Assembly: GCF_004365965.1 (NCBI RefSeq)
Contig: NZ_SOEB01000020.1
Coordinates: forward strand, 1 to 64,000
Length of the DNA stretch: 64,000 bases
DNA from: Rhodovulum visakhapatnamense
GTDB lineage: Bacteria; Pseudomonadota; Alphaproteobacteria; Rhodobacterales; Rhodobacteraceae
Direction of reading: 5' to 3'
Part shown: positions 17,701 through 25,856 of the stretch, in pieces
Position numbering within the stretch: position 1 is the first letter of the stretch
Layout of the letters: each line of letters opens with the position of its first letter
Program-made: the position numbers and the translations under genes
The notes under the pieces: model-generated
Databases searched by the model: none
What the model was told of the DNA's origin: nothing
The model's input: the letters and a program-made list of their open reading frames with translations, nothing else

Positions 17701-20700
17701 CGAGACCGACGATGTCTGGCTGGTCGAGACCTTCGACGACGGCATCGCCCAGGGCTGGGTCAACCCCGCCGTCGCCCAGCCCGATCTGGCCAAAGTCGGC
17801 ACCGATCTGGGCTTTGGCATCGGGTCGATCAACGGCGTCGGGCAGAAGCCCCTGACGCTGTCCTTCGACAGCCACTGGCGGCCCGAGGACTCGCAGACCG
17901 CCGAGGTGCTGGTATCGGTCGATGGCGGCACCCCGACCGCGATCCTGCATTTCGACAGCGCCAATACCACCGATGACGGGTCGAACCAGAACGAACGGAT
18001 CTCGCTCGACTTCAAGGTGCCCGACACCGCGGCCTCGGTCGAATTCTTCTGGAAGATGAGCGAGGCCGGCAACGACTGGTTCTGGGCGGTCGACAACATC
18101 GTCCTGACCGATGCCGAGGGCACGGTGCTGATGGCGCAGGATTTCGACAGCCTCGCAGACGACCTGCAACCGGCGGTCGACGAAAACATCCCTTCGGACG
18201 TGCTGGGCTGGACCCATGACGCGCCCGAGGGCTGGTCGGTCGACACCCCCGACAGCGTGCCCCGCGGCACCGACGAATGGCGCGGCTGGAGCTTCACCAC
18301 CTCGAAGTTCTGGACCTCGGCCGACGGTCAGGACCGGGCCGACTTCACCAAGGGCTCGGGCGTGATCGCGGTGGCCGATCCCGACGAATGGGACGATTTC
18401 AACGGCGGCTCGGACACCGGCACCGACTTTGAAACCACGCTGGCCTCGCCCAAGGTCTGGCTCGGCGGTGCGGGCGCCACGGCCGAGGCGGTGGGCGTGC
18501 TGAAACTGCCCGCGCTCGGCCAGACCGAGGCGCTTCATGTCACGACCGGCGCGACCGGCCAGATCGCCGAATACACGCTGATCTTCGATCTCTATGTCGG
18601 CAGCGGCCAGGGCGCCTGGACCGCGCTGTTCCAGACCGACCTCACCAACGCGACCGATGGTGAGCTTTTCATCGCCAATGGCGGCATCGGGATTTCGGGG
18701 CAATATGACGGCAGCCTTGCCTATGACGCCTGGAACCGCGTCGCCTTCAGCGTCAAGGTCGAGGACGGCGCGCAGGTTCTCAGCAAGTACATCAACGGCG
18801 CCCTGGTCGGCACCCAGGTGGTCGATGCGAATGTCGCGGACGGGTCGCGCTGGACCATCGACGGCGAAAAGGGCTTCCTGCTCTTTTCGGACGAGAACGG
18901 CGAAACCAGCGATCTTTATGCCGCCTCCGTCGCCTTCACGCCCGAGGCCCTGGACGCAGAGGCCATCGCCGCGCTGGGCGGCGTCGATGCCGATGGCCCG
19001 CTCTCGGGCGACCAGCCCGAAGGCGCCGTGCAGCTGTCCTTCGACGGCGCGCTCGATGCCACCGATTTCGGCACCGCGACGGTCGAGATGCTGGACCTGT
19101 CCGACGCCCGCCAGCTTGGCAACTTCGCCGTGATCGGCAGCGCCATGGCCGATGGCGACACGGTGGGCGCGCCCGAGGCCGCGCTTTACGACCGGTCGAA
19201 CGGTACCGACAACCTCGTCGTCTGGGAGGGCGGCGCCTGGACCGACCTGACCTTCGAGACCACGATCCGCTCGATGGACGACGACACCATGGGCGTGGTC
19301 TTCAGCTTCGACGGGGACGGCAGCTATTACCTGCTGAGCCTCGACAACCAGACCAATGCCCGCCAGCTGATCCGGGTCGAGGCCGGAACGGCCACGGTGC
19401 TGGCCTCCGAGGCGGGCGGCTACACCTTCAACGACGAACAGGATCTCGCGGTGACGCGGGTCGGCGGCCGGATCGTGGTCACGCTGGACGGGGTGGCGCT
19501 GTTTGGCGGCGCGGTCACCGACAGTGCGCCGCTGGGCGCCGGGACGGTCGGGCTTTACAGCTCGAGCCAGCAGGGCGCGATCTTCGACGATGTCGTGGTC
19601 CGCGCCCCGCAACTGAGTGCCGATGCCGGCCCCGACCGGATCGTCATCGACTGGGACGGCGACGGGCGGGAAACGGTCGCCCTGAACGGCGCCGCCTCGA
19701 TCCTGCCCGCGGGCGCGGCCGAGGCGCTCTGGACCGGGCGCGACCTTGACGCTGCGGGTCTGACCGTCGAGGCCACCGCCACGGCCGGGCGCAACAGCTT
19801 CGCCCTGACGCTCGACGGCACCGCCTCGGACGCGGTGACGGTCGATCTGGCCAGCGGCGACCGGCTGATCGCGGCCGACCGGTTCGAGGATGGCGACGCC
19901 ACCGGCTGGACCATCGTCGATGCGACCGAGATCGCGGGCGACGGCACCGCCGCCACCGGCACGGCCGACTGGCAGGTGATCGACGGCGCGCTGGTCGAGA
20001 CATCGGGCGCCTACAGCCGCGAGCTGACCTGGAACGGCGCCAGCCATCCCGATGTCTGGCAGCGCGGCTGGTCGCCTCTGGGCGACGGCACCTTCGCGCT
20101 GCACAAGGGCAGCTACGCGCTCTGGGACGGCGACGACGCCCTCACCGACTACGCGATCCGGGCCGAGGTGACGGCGCCCGAAGGCGCGGTCGGCTTCATG
20201 CTGAACTATGTCGACGAGAACAACTACTACAAGATCGAACTCGACGCCCGGGTGAACCTCTTCACCCTGGTCAAGGTGGTCGACAACTACGAGTCGATGA
20301 TCGCCCGGGGCGCCACCAGCTACACGCCGGGCGACAGCTTCACCTTCGAGGCCCGGATCGTCGACGGCAAGATCTCGGCCACCATCGACGGCACCGACCT
20401 CTTCGCCTATCCGGTCGAGGATCACGACATCGGCGCGGGCCGCGCCGGGGTCTGGTCCTGGGGCGCGGCCGGGGCCAGCTTCGACGACATCGCCATCGTC
20501 GATCTGTCGTCCGACTTCGCGGTCGAGCTGCACGGCACGGCCGGCAATGACCGCTTGGTCGGAACCGATGCCGACGAGACGCTGTTCGCGGGCGCGGGCC
20601 GTCTGGACCAGATCTGGGGCGGCGCGGGCGCCGATACCTTCGTCTTCGGCGACGAAACCGCCAACGGCCAGCGCGAAACCGACCGGATCGCCGACTACCA

Positions 20701-20848
20701 GACCGGGATCGACCGGATCGACCTCGGCGGCGCCGAGATCCACCAGATCCGCGAAACCGCCGCGGGCGTCACGCTCTGGATCGGCGCCGATCTCGACCAG
20801 CTGGTGATCGCCGGGGTCGAGAGCTTCGACGATCTCAGCTTCGCCTGA
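14789..20848 (+). CDS. Giant RTX-tailed secreted metallophosphoesterase with LamG-like modules
   Basis: A 2,019-residue acidic protein without a Sec signal. Modules in order: LamG-like 1 (about 15-185), LamG-like 2 (257-420), a calcineurin-like metallophosphoesterase (550-845), a PKD-like domain (888-973), a beta-rich region (974-1220), LamG-like 3 (1230-1390), a further concanavalin-like module (1442-1607), a second PKD-like segment (1608-1687), another concanavalin-like module (1690-1908), and a short RTX block (from about 1911, GTAGNDRLVGTDADETLFAG). Metal motifs are VFPDTQDY, VGDVSQWS, QGNHDIVNS, VTHSYNN and GGHIFGDG. The C-terminal RTX block and lack of signal peptide indicate type I secretion. 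The three LamG units share GISG-x-Y and a DGxLVGTQ core, so they arose by duplication. The start at 14789 has GGGGGA 5 nt upstream; an in-frame ATG at 14771 has none. Substrate is unknown: phosphodiesters or surface glycans are possible. Confidence 0.9.
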   Translation: MALDLAHHALGSTTDFGLPAIGGTEADVLAFDALTDAQSVTLRPKADAQVAEWALAMDLYIPSTAGSYTGLVQTGDGDAELFLKRGADGAALGISGVYEGQVPFDTWVRVAMTVTLEDGDTVLRKFVDGALVGTQTLGVTDRWTIDPEIGLRLFTDNDGETSAGFVSSIFFMANPPDAETVAAALAAAPAPAAGGFFPVAPGADAVEVTFAGGTVATRYGEAEVILEGSDYRTPVALGDSRIGHAAQFGIEAPGGDSPVLNYSAFEAGEGLHIAPPAGTPDLTDFTMVWDIRTDATGGFQSLLQLDAGNTSDGDFFINGSGGIGISGVYSGAVPAESWTRIALSVKDNGDGSSTLSKFIDGTLVGTQTVDTARFTVDASTGFLILTDEDGETAAGYLAHFALSGAALSPAEIAALGSVDADGPFAEGQALVQIGFDGHEPTAEFGRGGVTLNDVSDDTPVEPEVSGGIRDMLVSLSDEARHYDLTEVFGEGAHDFAVTNSNGDAVGASIENGILTLDFDAYGLSDLVITAHGANGESLEDHVRVRVAGENAYTIAVFPDTQDYTSNPYIEHVFSEMTQWVADNAEGKNINFLTNVGDVSQWSATNQFDIALSAYDILREAGVNFSIVQGNHDIVNSAGNLRDTSNFNDAFSVGYMSEDPTFGGVYDAEPERYDNNYHLWTATDGTGWVTINLEFGPRDDVLAWADRVLTDYGDRKAIIVTHSYNNFNGRHDPLGSDLEGEGAGYDYWLGADPEGAWDGEEIWRDVVSSHANVVFAFGGHIFGDGAETVVSYNDYGNKVYQFLMNYQNGVALEATEGGNGGNGAIRLITVDPDNDAIYTETYFTDLDEYFTGHRETEEASRDGLTGSYVGHQEEFHDADIGERAAQAEADAGADLHITADAGASTATVALSAAASADPDGDILSWTWTDEDGKVVATGKETSAELGAGIHDLTLTVETASGVVSRDDLRVIVETDDVWLVETFDDGIAQGWVNPAVAQPDLAKVGTDLGFGIGSINGVGQKPLTLSFDSHWRPEDSQTAEVLVSVDGGTPTAILHFDSANTTDDGSNQNERISLDFKVPDTAASVEFFWKMSEAGNDWFWAVDNIVLTDAEGTVLMAQDFDSLADDLQPAVDENIPSDVLGWTHDAPEGWSVDTPDSVPRGTDEWRGWSFTTSKFWTSADGQDRADFTKGSGVIAVADPDEWDDFNGGSDTGTDFETTLASPKVWLGGAGATAEAVGVLKLPALGQTEALHVTTGATGQIAEYTLIFDLYVGSGQGAWTALFQTDLTNATDGELFIANGGIGISGQYDGSLAYDAWNRVAFSVKVEDGAQVLSKYINGALVGTQVVDANVADGSRWTIDGEKGFLLFSDENGETSDLYAASVAFTPEALDAEAIAALGGVDADGPLSGDQPEGAVQLSFDGALDATDFGTATVEMLDLSDARQLGNFAVIGSAMADGDTVGAPEAALYDRSNGTDNLVVWEGGAWTDLTFETTIRSMDDDTMGVVFSFDGDGSYYLLSLDNQTNARQLIRVEAGTATVLASEAGGYTFNDEQDLAVTRVGGRIVVTLDGVALFGGAVTDSAPLGAGTVGLYSSSQQGAIFDDVVVRAPQLSADAGPDRIVIDWDGDGRETVALNGAASILPAGAAEALWTGRDLDAAGLTVEATATAGRNSFALTLDGTASDAVTVDLASGDRLIAADRFEDGDATGWTIVDATEIAGDGTAATGTADWQVIDGALVETSGAYSRELTWNGASHPDVWQRGWSPLGDGTFALHKGSYALWDGDDALTDYAIRAEVTAPEGAVGFMLNYVDENNYYKIELDARVNLFTLVKVVDNYESMIARGATSYTPGDSFTFEARIVDGKISATIDGTDLFAYPVEDHDIGAGRAGVWSWGAAGASFDDIAIVDLSSDFAVELHGTAGNDRLVGTDADETLFAGAGRLDQIWGGAGADTFVFGDETANGQRETDRIADYQTGIDRIDLGGAEIHQIRETAAGVTLWIGADLDQLVIAGVESFDDLSFA

Positions 20849-20858
20849 CCCTTTGCAC

Positions 20859-20888
20859 CGGCCGCCCGGACGCCGGGCGGCCGCTTTC
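20859..20888 (+). terminator. Rho-independent terminator after the phosphoesterase gene
   Basis: A perfect 11-bp stem (20859-20869 with 20873-20883) with a 3-nt loop, followed by CTTTCCC. It begins 10 bp after the stop codon. Confidence 0.7.
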
Positions 20889-20918
20889 CCACAGATCTTT
20901 CAAGGAGACCTAAAGGTC

Positions 20919-21467
20919 ATGTCCCTGTCCCTGCCGATGCCCGTCCTCGCCGCCGCCACCGCCCTTGCGCTGGCCACCCCCGGCTTCAGCGCCACGCTGA
21001 CCGACACCGCCGCCGACGTCCTGTTCATGGGCGGCGACATCACCGCCGAGGCCACCGCCCCGGTCTTCGACGGCAGTTCGTTCAGCCCGCTCTATGCCGG
21101 GATCTTCGGCGGCGTCTCGGGCATCTGGGATCCGGCCTTCGTCCTGACCGTGCTGACCGAGGACGGCGCCGAGGCGCTTTATGGCGAGGCCGACAGCTAC
21201 AGCTTCGATGGCGTCGACGATCTGAGCTTCGTCTTTACCGCAACCGGCAGCGCCGCCGATCTGTTCGGCGGCACCGTGCTGGCTGAGCTGCATTTCGATG
21301 CGCCGATCCCGGACCCGTTCGGCGCCACGGCCGACATCTATGCGACCGCGCGGCTGACCCTGTCGGCCCAGACCGCGCCCGCCCCGGTGCCGCTGCCCGC
21401 GACCCTGCCGATGCTGCTGGCCGCGCTGGCGCTGCCGGGTGTCGCCCTGCGCCGCCGCGCCGCCTGA
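20919..21467 (+). CDS. VPLPA-CTERM sorting-domain protein
   Basis: A 182-residue protein with an N-terminal signal peptide (MPVLAAATALALATPGFSA) and a C-terminal tripartite sorting signal: PVPLPATLPMLLAALALPG followed by an Arg-rich tail (ALRRRAA). This is the VPLPA-CTERM variant of PEP-CTERM signals, common in Rhodobacterales and linked to exosortase-type processing. The middle (about 25-150) is acidic and beta-rich, with no domain I recognise. The ATG at 20919 has AAGGAGA upstream and is preferred over the in-frame 20853. A terminator separates it from the phosphoesterase gene, so independent transcription is likely. Residence in a surface matrix is inferred. Confidence 0.78.
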   Translation: MSLSLPMPVLAAATALALATPGFSATLTDTAADVLFMGGDITAEATAPVFDGSSFSPLYAGIFGGVSGIWDPAFVLTVLTEDGAEALYGEADSYSFDGVDDLSFVFTATGSAADLFGGTVLAELHFDAPIPDPFGATADIYATARLTLSAQTAPAPVPLPATLPMLLAALALPGVALRRRAA

Positions 21468-21483
21468 TCGCAGACCTGTGCCA

Positions 21484-21501
21484 CGGCCCCCGCGGGGGCC
21501 G
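21484..21501. terminator. GC hairpin between convergent genes
   Basis: A perfect 8-bp inverted repeat with a 2-nt centre (CGGCCCCC/GGGGGCCG) sits in the 36-bp gap between the VPLPA-CTERM gene and the convergent receptor-like gene. There is no T tract, so bidirectional termination is only suggested. Confidence 0.4.
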
Positions 21502-21503
21502 CG

Positions 21504-23249
21504 TCAGAACAGGAACCCGTCGATGTCGTCCGCGTCGCCCCCGTCGGCCGCGGGCGGCTCGTCCTCGCCCCCGGGCGTGGGCAAGCCCAGAACGGCATCG
21601 TGAATCCGGCGTTCCTGCTGCATCGTATAGACCCGCCGGATCCCCGCCAGCAGATCCCCGAAAGCCGCGACCTCGTCCGGGTCGGGCGTCCCGCCAAGGG
21701 TTTCCAGCCGCGCCACCAGCGCAGGCCAGCCATCGCCGCTGGCGCTGACCCGGTGGGCGCGCTCGGCGGTCTCGTCGAGGATCGCGATGGTCCGGGGGCA
21801 GGCCTCGGCCAGGGTCACGCCATGCGCCCGCAGCCGGTCGAGCACGGTTTCGAGATCGCTCGCCGCGGCCGCCGGATCGCCCTCGACCCCGCCACCCTCG
21901 GCGGTCCGCCGCCGGGTGTCGGCCACGGTCTTCTGCGCCCCGTCGAGGATGTCGCGGATCTGGGCGGCGGCGGCACTGGTGTCGGCCGCGACGCCGCTCA
22001 GTTCCTTGGCGATGACCCGCAGCCCGCTGGCCCGGTCGCCCAGCCCGCTGCAGCGGATCGCCATGTTCAGCCCCAGCAGCCGCACGTCGTGTTCGGTGCG
22101 TTCCAGGACGTCGATCCGCGACATCATCAGATGCATCGCATCGGCCGCGCCCTCGCCCAGCTGGCGGGCGGTCTCGCGGTTGCGGGCCTCGTCGTCCAGC
22201 AGCGGGCGGATCGAGCGCAGGTCCCGGACCAGCGCCGCCAGCGCTTCGCCGCTGGCCGCGAGCGTCCGCCCGGCGCGTTCGGTCCCGGCGCGCAGCACCG
22301 CGTCGGCATCGACCCGCATCGCTTCGAGAGCATTGACGAAATGCCCGACCTCGGCCACGAAATCCGCATGGGTCGCGCCCAGTTCGGCCGCCGCCAGCGG
22401 CCCCAGAAGCCCCGCCAGCCGCTCGGCATCGGCGGCATCGGCGGCATCGGCCAGCCGGTCGAGGATGGTCTCGACATGTTCCAGACGCTGGCGCGTCATG
22501 TCGCCCGCCTGCACCGCCGCGACCGCCTCGCCGACCTGGGCGCCGATGCCCGCCGCCAGCGTCGCCGACCTGTCGGCATGTTCCGCCGCCTGGGCGCGCT
22601 GGGCCTCGATGCTGCGCAGGTCCTCGTCCAGGCGGTCGCGGATCGCGGCCATGGTGCGAAAATGGCCGCGGCTGAATTCGGTCTGGGTGCGCCGGGTCTC
22701 GGCCACGGTGCGGCAGACCCGCTCATGCACCTCCGAAATCGAGCGCACGGCGGCCTTGGCCTCGGCCGCGATCCCGGCCATCTCGCTGGTGAAGGCGGTC
22801 AGATCGTTCTGGTCGGACTCGATGCCCGCCGCCACGATCCGGGCGTTGACCGCGACAAGCCCCAGAAGCCGGATCGCCGAATCCATCTGTTCCAGCGGCG
22901 TGCGCACCCGCTTGGTGGTCTCGGCCAGCCGGGCGATTTCGGCGTCGCCGGTGGTGATGCCCTCCAGCACCCGGCCGACCTCGTCGCGCAGGCGGCTGAT
23001 CTGCTCGACCCCCTGCAGGAACGCGGGACCCTCGAATTCCAGCGCCATGTCGCGATGCGCGGCCGAGATGTCGGTCAGCAGATGCGCCCCGGCCATCAGA
23101 CCGCTGCCCATCGCCAGAAAGGCCTGCTCGATGGCCTGGCGCGGCCCGGCGATATGGGCCGCGAACCGGCCCGAGACGATCTCGTCGAGCACCGCGGACC
23201 CGGGCGGGTCGGCGGGAACCACCCGGAGCCAGGCGGCCGCCGCGCTCAT
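21504..23249 (-). CDS. Soluble chemoreceptor-like coiled-coil protein, last gene of the che operon
   Basis: A 581-residue protein with no signal peptide, transmembrane helix or HAMP. It is almost entirely helical and coiled-coil-like. Two segments resemble degenerate versions of the MCP hairpin tip: IRLLGLVAVNARIVAAGIES (about 129-148) and VRLLGLNMAIRCSGLGDRA (about 391-409), the second followed by SGLRVIAKELSGVAADTSA, which parallels [16 protein letters not shown] of true receptors. It ends in an acidic tail DGGDADDIDGFLF, which resembles the [14 protein letters not shown] tail of the operon's canonical MCP. The start overlaps cheB by 4 bp. A soluble scaffold or receptor that talks to CheA/CheW is likely, but this architecture is not a standard family I recognise. 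Confidence 0.66.
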   Translation of the reverse strand: MSAAAAWLRVVPADPPGSAVLDEIVSGRFAAHIAGPRQAIEQAFLAMGSGLMAGAHLLTDISAAHRDMALEFEGPAFLQGVEQISRLRDEVGRVLEGITTGDAEIARLAETTKRVRTPLEQMDSAIRLLGLVAVNARIVAAGIESDQNDLTAFTSEMAGIAAEAKAAVRSISEVHERVCRTVAETRRTQTEFSRGHFRTMAAIRDRLDEDLRSIEAQRAQAAEHADRSATLAAGIGAQVGEAVAAVQAGDMTRQRLEHVETILDRLADAADAADAERLAGLLGPLAAAELGATHADFVAEVGHFVNALEAMRVDADAVLRAGTERAGRTLAASGEALAALVRDLRSIRPLLDDEARNRETARQLGEGAADAMHLMMSRIDVLERTEHDVRLLGLNMAIRCSGLGDRASGLRVIAKELSGVAADTSAAAAQIRDILDGAQKTVADTRRRTAEGGGVEGDPAAAASDLETVLDRLRAHGVTLAEACPRTIAILDETAERAHRVSASGDGWPALVARLETLGGTPDPDEVAAFGDLLAGIRRVYTMQQERRIHDAVLGLPTPGGEDEPPAADGGDADDIDGFLF

Positions 23250-24355
23250 CGCGCACCCCCCGACCCGGCCCAGAATTGCAGGATCGCGGGCGCGATGCGC
23301 GGCAGCGGCAGGACCCGGGCGGCGGCACCCCGTTCGATGGCCTCTTTCGGCATGCCGAAGACCACAGAGCTTTCCTCGTCCTGGGCGACCGTCGCGGCGC
23401 CTGTCTCGCGCATTTCCAGCAGGCCCTGCGCGCCGTCATCGCCCATGCCGGTCAGCAGGATACCCGCCGCGCCGCTGCCCAGCTGCTGCGCGGCAGACCG
23501 GAACATCACGTCGACCGAGGGCCGGTGCCGGCAAACCGGCGGGCCGTCCGCGATGACGATGCGGGCATGGGCGCCCGCCCGCGCGATCATCATGTGGCGG
23601 TTGCCCGGCGCGATCAGCACCTGTCCGGGCAGGATCGGGTCGCCGTCGCGGGCCTCGCGCACGGTCATTGCGCACAGCCCGTCAAGCCGCCGGGCGAAGG
23701 CCGCGGTAAATCCTTCGGGCATGTGCTGGACGATGACGATGGGCGGACAGTCGGCGGGCAGCGCCTCCAGCACCTCGCGGATCGCCTCGGTGCCGCCGGT
23801 CGAGGCGCCGATGCAGACGATCCGTTCGGCCGCGACCACCGAGGGGCCGCGCCCGGGCCGGGCCGGCAGCATGGCATCGGCGCTGAGCTTCTTCTCGACC
23901 TGCATGCGCCGCGCGCGTCCCGGCCGGACCCGGGCCTGGGCGGCGGCCCGCGCGGTGTCGCAGATCATCATCCGCGAATGCTGCAGGAACTCGACCGAGC
24001 CCATGCGCGGCTTGGTCACCACATCGACCGCGCCCGCCTCCATCGCCTCCATCAGCGCGACCGAGCCCTCTTCGGTCAGGCTGGAACAGATCACCACCGG
24101 CAGCGGACGCTGGGCCATGATCTTGCGCAGGAAGGTCAGCCCGTCCATGCGCGGCATCTCGATGTCCAGAAAGATCACGTCGGGCAGTTCGCGGCCGATC
24201 CGTTCGGCCGCGGCATAGGGGTCGGCGGCGGTCCCCATCACCTCGAGGCAGGGATCGCTGGAAATGATGTCGCTGAGCACGCGCCGCACCGAGGCGGAAT
24301 CGTCGACGATCAGGACGCGCCATTTCTTGCCGGAAAAGCTGGGTTGGAAAGTCAT
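23246..24355 (-). CDS. cheB: Chemotaxis protein-glutamate methylesterase CheB
   Basis: A 369-residue two-domain protein. The receiver domain (1-125) has DD in VLIVDDSAS and phospho-acceptor Asp64 in IFLDIEMPRMDG. The methylesterase domain (about 178-365) has Ser185 (CIGASTGGTE), His211 (IVQHMPEGF) and Asp307 (LTGMGDDGA). It removes methyl groups from receptor glutamates when phosphorylated by CheA. It follows cheR by 7 bp and overlaps the soluble receptor-like gene by 4 bp. Confidence 0.95.
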   Translation of the reverse strand: MTFQPSFSGKKWRVLIVDDSASVRRVLSDIISSDPCLEVMGTAADPYAAAERIGRELPDVIFLDIEMPRMDGLTFLRKIMAQRPLPVVICSSLTEEGSVALMEAMEAGAVDVVTKPRMGSVEFLQHSRMMICDTARAAAQARVRPGRARRMQVEKKLSADAMLPARPGRGPSVVAAERIVCIGASTGGTEAIREVLEALPADCPPIVIVQHMPEGFTAAFARRLDGLCAMTVREARDGDPILPGQVLIAPGNRHMMIARAGAHARIVIADGPPVCRHRPSVDVMFRSAAQQLGSGAAGILLTGMGDDGAQGLLEMRETGAATVAQDEESSVVFGMPKEAIERGAAARVLPLPRIAPAILQFWAGSGGAR

Positions 24356-24362
24356 GGCATCC

Positions 24363-25244
24363 TCATTCGACCTGGAAGGTGGCGGGCGCGAGCTGGCGCA
24401 GCGGAAGTTCGGCCGCGATCCCGCTTTCGGAATGACCGAGAAACAGGAACCCGCCCGGCCGGATATGCCGGATCAGCCGCCCGACCACGGCGATCTGAAC
24501 GTCGCGTTCGAAATAGATCAGGACATTGCGCAGGAAGATCGCGTCGAAATCGCTGTCGACGGCATAGCGCGTGTCCATCAGGTTGAGCCGCGCAAAGGAC
24601 ACCCGCGCGCGCAGTTCGGGCACGACCCGCACCTCCTGACGCACGGGGTCGCGCGCCTCCATGAAATAGCGATGACGCAGCCCCTCGGGCACCGGGGCCG
24701 CGAAGGCGGTGGGATAGATCGCCATCTTGGCATGGGCCAGAACGGCGGTCGAAATGTCGGTGCCCAGCACCGTGAAGTCGAAGCCCGGACCCCGCGCCGC
24801 CGCCTCGGCCAGCACCATCGCGATGGTGTAGGCCTCGGCCCCGATCGAACTGGCCGCGCTCCAGAGTTTGAGCCGGGTCCGGCGCCCGCCCCCGGCCCGC
24901 CCCAGCATCGCGTCAAGCCCGGGTCCCGCCAGAAACCGGAAATGATCGGACTCGCGGAAGAAGTCGGTCTTGTTGGTGGTCACCACGTCGATCAGGTGCA
25001 GCGCCTCGCGGTCAAGCCCGCCCTCCTGGAACAGGAACCGGCAATAGGCGGCAAGGTTGGGCTGACCGCAGGCCCGGACCCGCCGCCGAAGCCGCGCCTC
25101 GACCATGAGGCGCTTGGACGGCGGCAGCCGGATCCCGGTCTGGCGGTTCACCAGCGTGGCAATGCGCGAAAAGCTGCTATCGTCGATCCGGTCGCCGTCA
25201 TCGGCACCGCCGGTCGGTCTCAGGGCTAGCGAAGAGGCCGTCAT
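24363..25244 (-). CDS. cheR: Chemotaxis protein methyltransferase CheR
   Basis: A 293-residue SAM-dependent methyltransferase. The N-terminal helical domain is followed by the SAM domain with RLKLWSAASSIGAEAYTIAM (the motif usually reads S-A-C/A-S-x-G-E-E-P-Y; here the acidic pair is GAEAY), VLGTDISTAVLAHAKMAIYP, LRNVLIYFERDVQ and the terminal FLFLGHSESG. It methylates receptor glutamates. It lies 71 bp after the second cheW and 7 bp before cheB. No C-terminal TPR extension is present. Confidence 0.93.
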   Translation of the reverse strand: MTASSLALRPTGGADDGDRIDDSSFSRIATLVNRQTGIRLPPSKRLMVEARLRRRVRACGQPNLAAYCRFLFQEGGLDREALHLIDVVTTNKTDFFRESDHFRFLAGPGLDAMLGRAGGGRRTRLKLWSAASSIGAEAYTIAMVLAEAAARGPGFDFTVLGTDISTAVLAHAKMAIYPTAFAAPVPEGLRHRYFMEARDPVRQEVRVVPELRARVSFARLNLMDTRYAVDSDFDAIFLRNVLIYFERDVQIAVVGRLIRHIRPGGFLFLGHSESGIAAELPLRQLAPATFQVE

Positions 25245-25315
25245 GGCGGGCTCCGTGAAAGATGGGTTGCAGGGCCGGGGCGTCCGCGACGCGGTCGAAA
25301 ACCCGGGAGGGAGGC

Positions 25316-25786
25316 TCAGGCGGCGGCGCCGGAGGCCGCGGGCAGATCGGCCGCGGCGAACAGCCGGTCAAGATCGAGCACGGTCACGAAGGCCCCGTTG
25401 CGGCGGCCGACGCCCGCCACGAATTCGGTGCGCCAGGACGCGCCCAGATCGGGCGGCGCCTCCATCGTGTCGGCATCGAGCGCGGTCACTTCGAACACCC
25501 GGTCGGTCTTGAGCCCGATCCGGCGCGGCGCCTCGCCCACGCGGGCGTCCAGCACCATGATCCGGGTGCTGTGGCTGTCCTCGGCGGCGGGCAGCGCCAG
25601 GCGCTTGCGCAGGTCCATCACCGGCACGCTTTGCCCGCGCACGTCGATCATGCCCAGGAAATCGGCCGGGGCATGGGGCATCGCCGCGATCGACTGGGTT
25701 TCAAGGATTTGCTGCACCCGCTCGACGGGCACGGCGAAAAGACTGTCGGCGGCGCCGAGCGTCACATATTGGGTCTGGTCGGCCAT
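25316..25786 (-). CDS. cheW: CheW coupling protein, second copy
   Basis: A 156-residue CheW domain: QYVTLGAADSLFAVPVERVQ, then LGMIDVRGQSVPVMDLRKRL, the conserved core of the CheW fold, and a C-terminal FVTVLDLDRLF. It links receptors to the CheA kinase. The start at 25786 (MADQTQYVTL) has GGGAGATCAG upstream; longer in-frame extension into the MCP gene is rejected. It lies 70 bp after the MCP gene. Only about a third of positions look shared with the other CheW, so the two may serve different receptors. Confidence 0.93.
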   Translation of the reverse strand: MADQTQYVTLGAADSLFAVPVERVQQILETQSIAAMPHAPADFLGMIDVRGQSVPVMDLRKRLALPAAEDSHSTRIMVLDARVGEAPRRIGLKTDRVFEVTALDADTMEAPPDLGASWRTEFVAGVGRRNGAFVTVLDLDRLFAAADLPAASGAAA

Positions 25787-25856
25787 TCTGATCTCCCGGG
25801 ATCGGTCGGAGACCGGCCGCCTCGGCGAGGCGGCCGGAACTGTGGGATAGGGCGGC

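Noticed and set aside
15464-20743. A 1,759-codon open frame on the minus strand
   Set aside because: It is the antisense shadow of the giant phosphoesterase gene. GC-rich codon use makes such frames open by chance. It has no domains, and the plus-strand protein has clear motifs.
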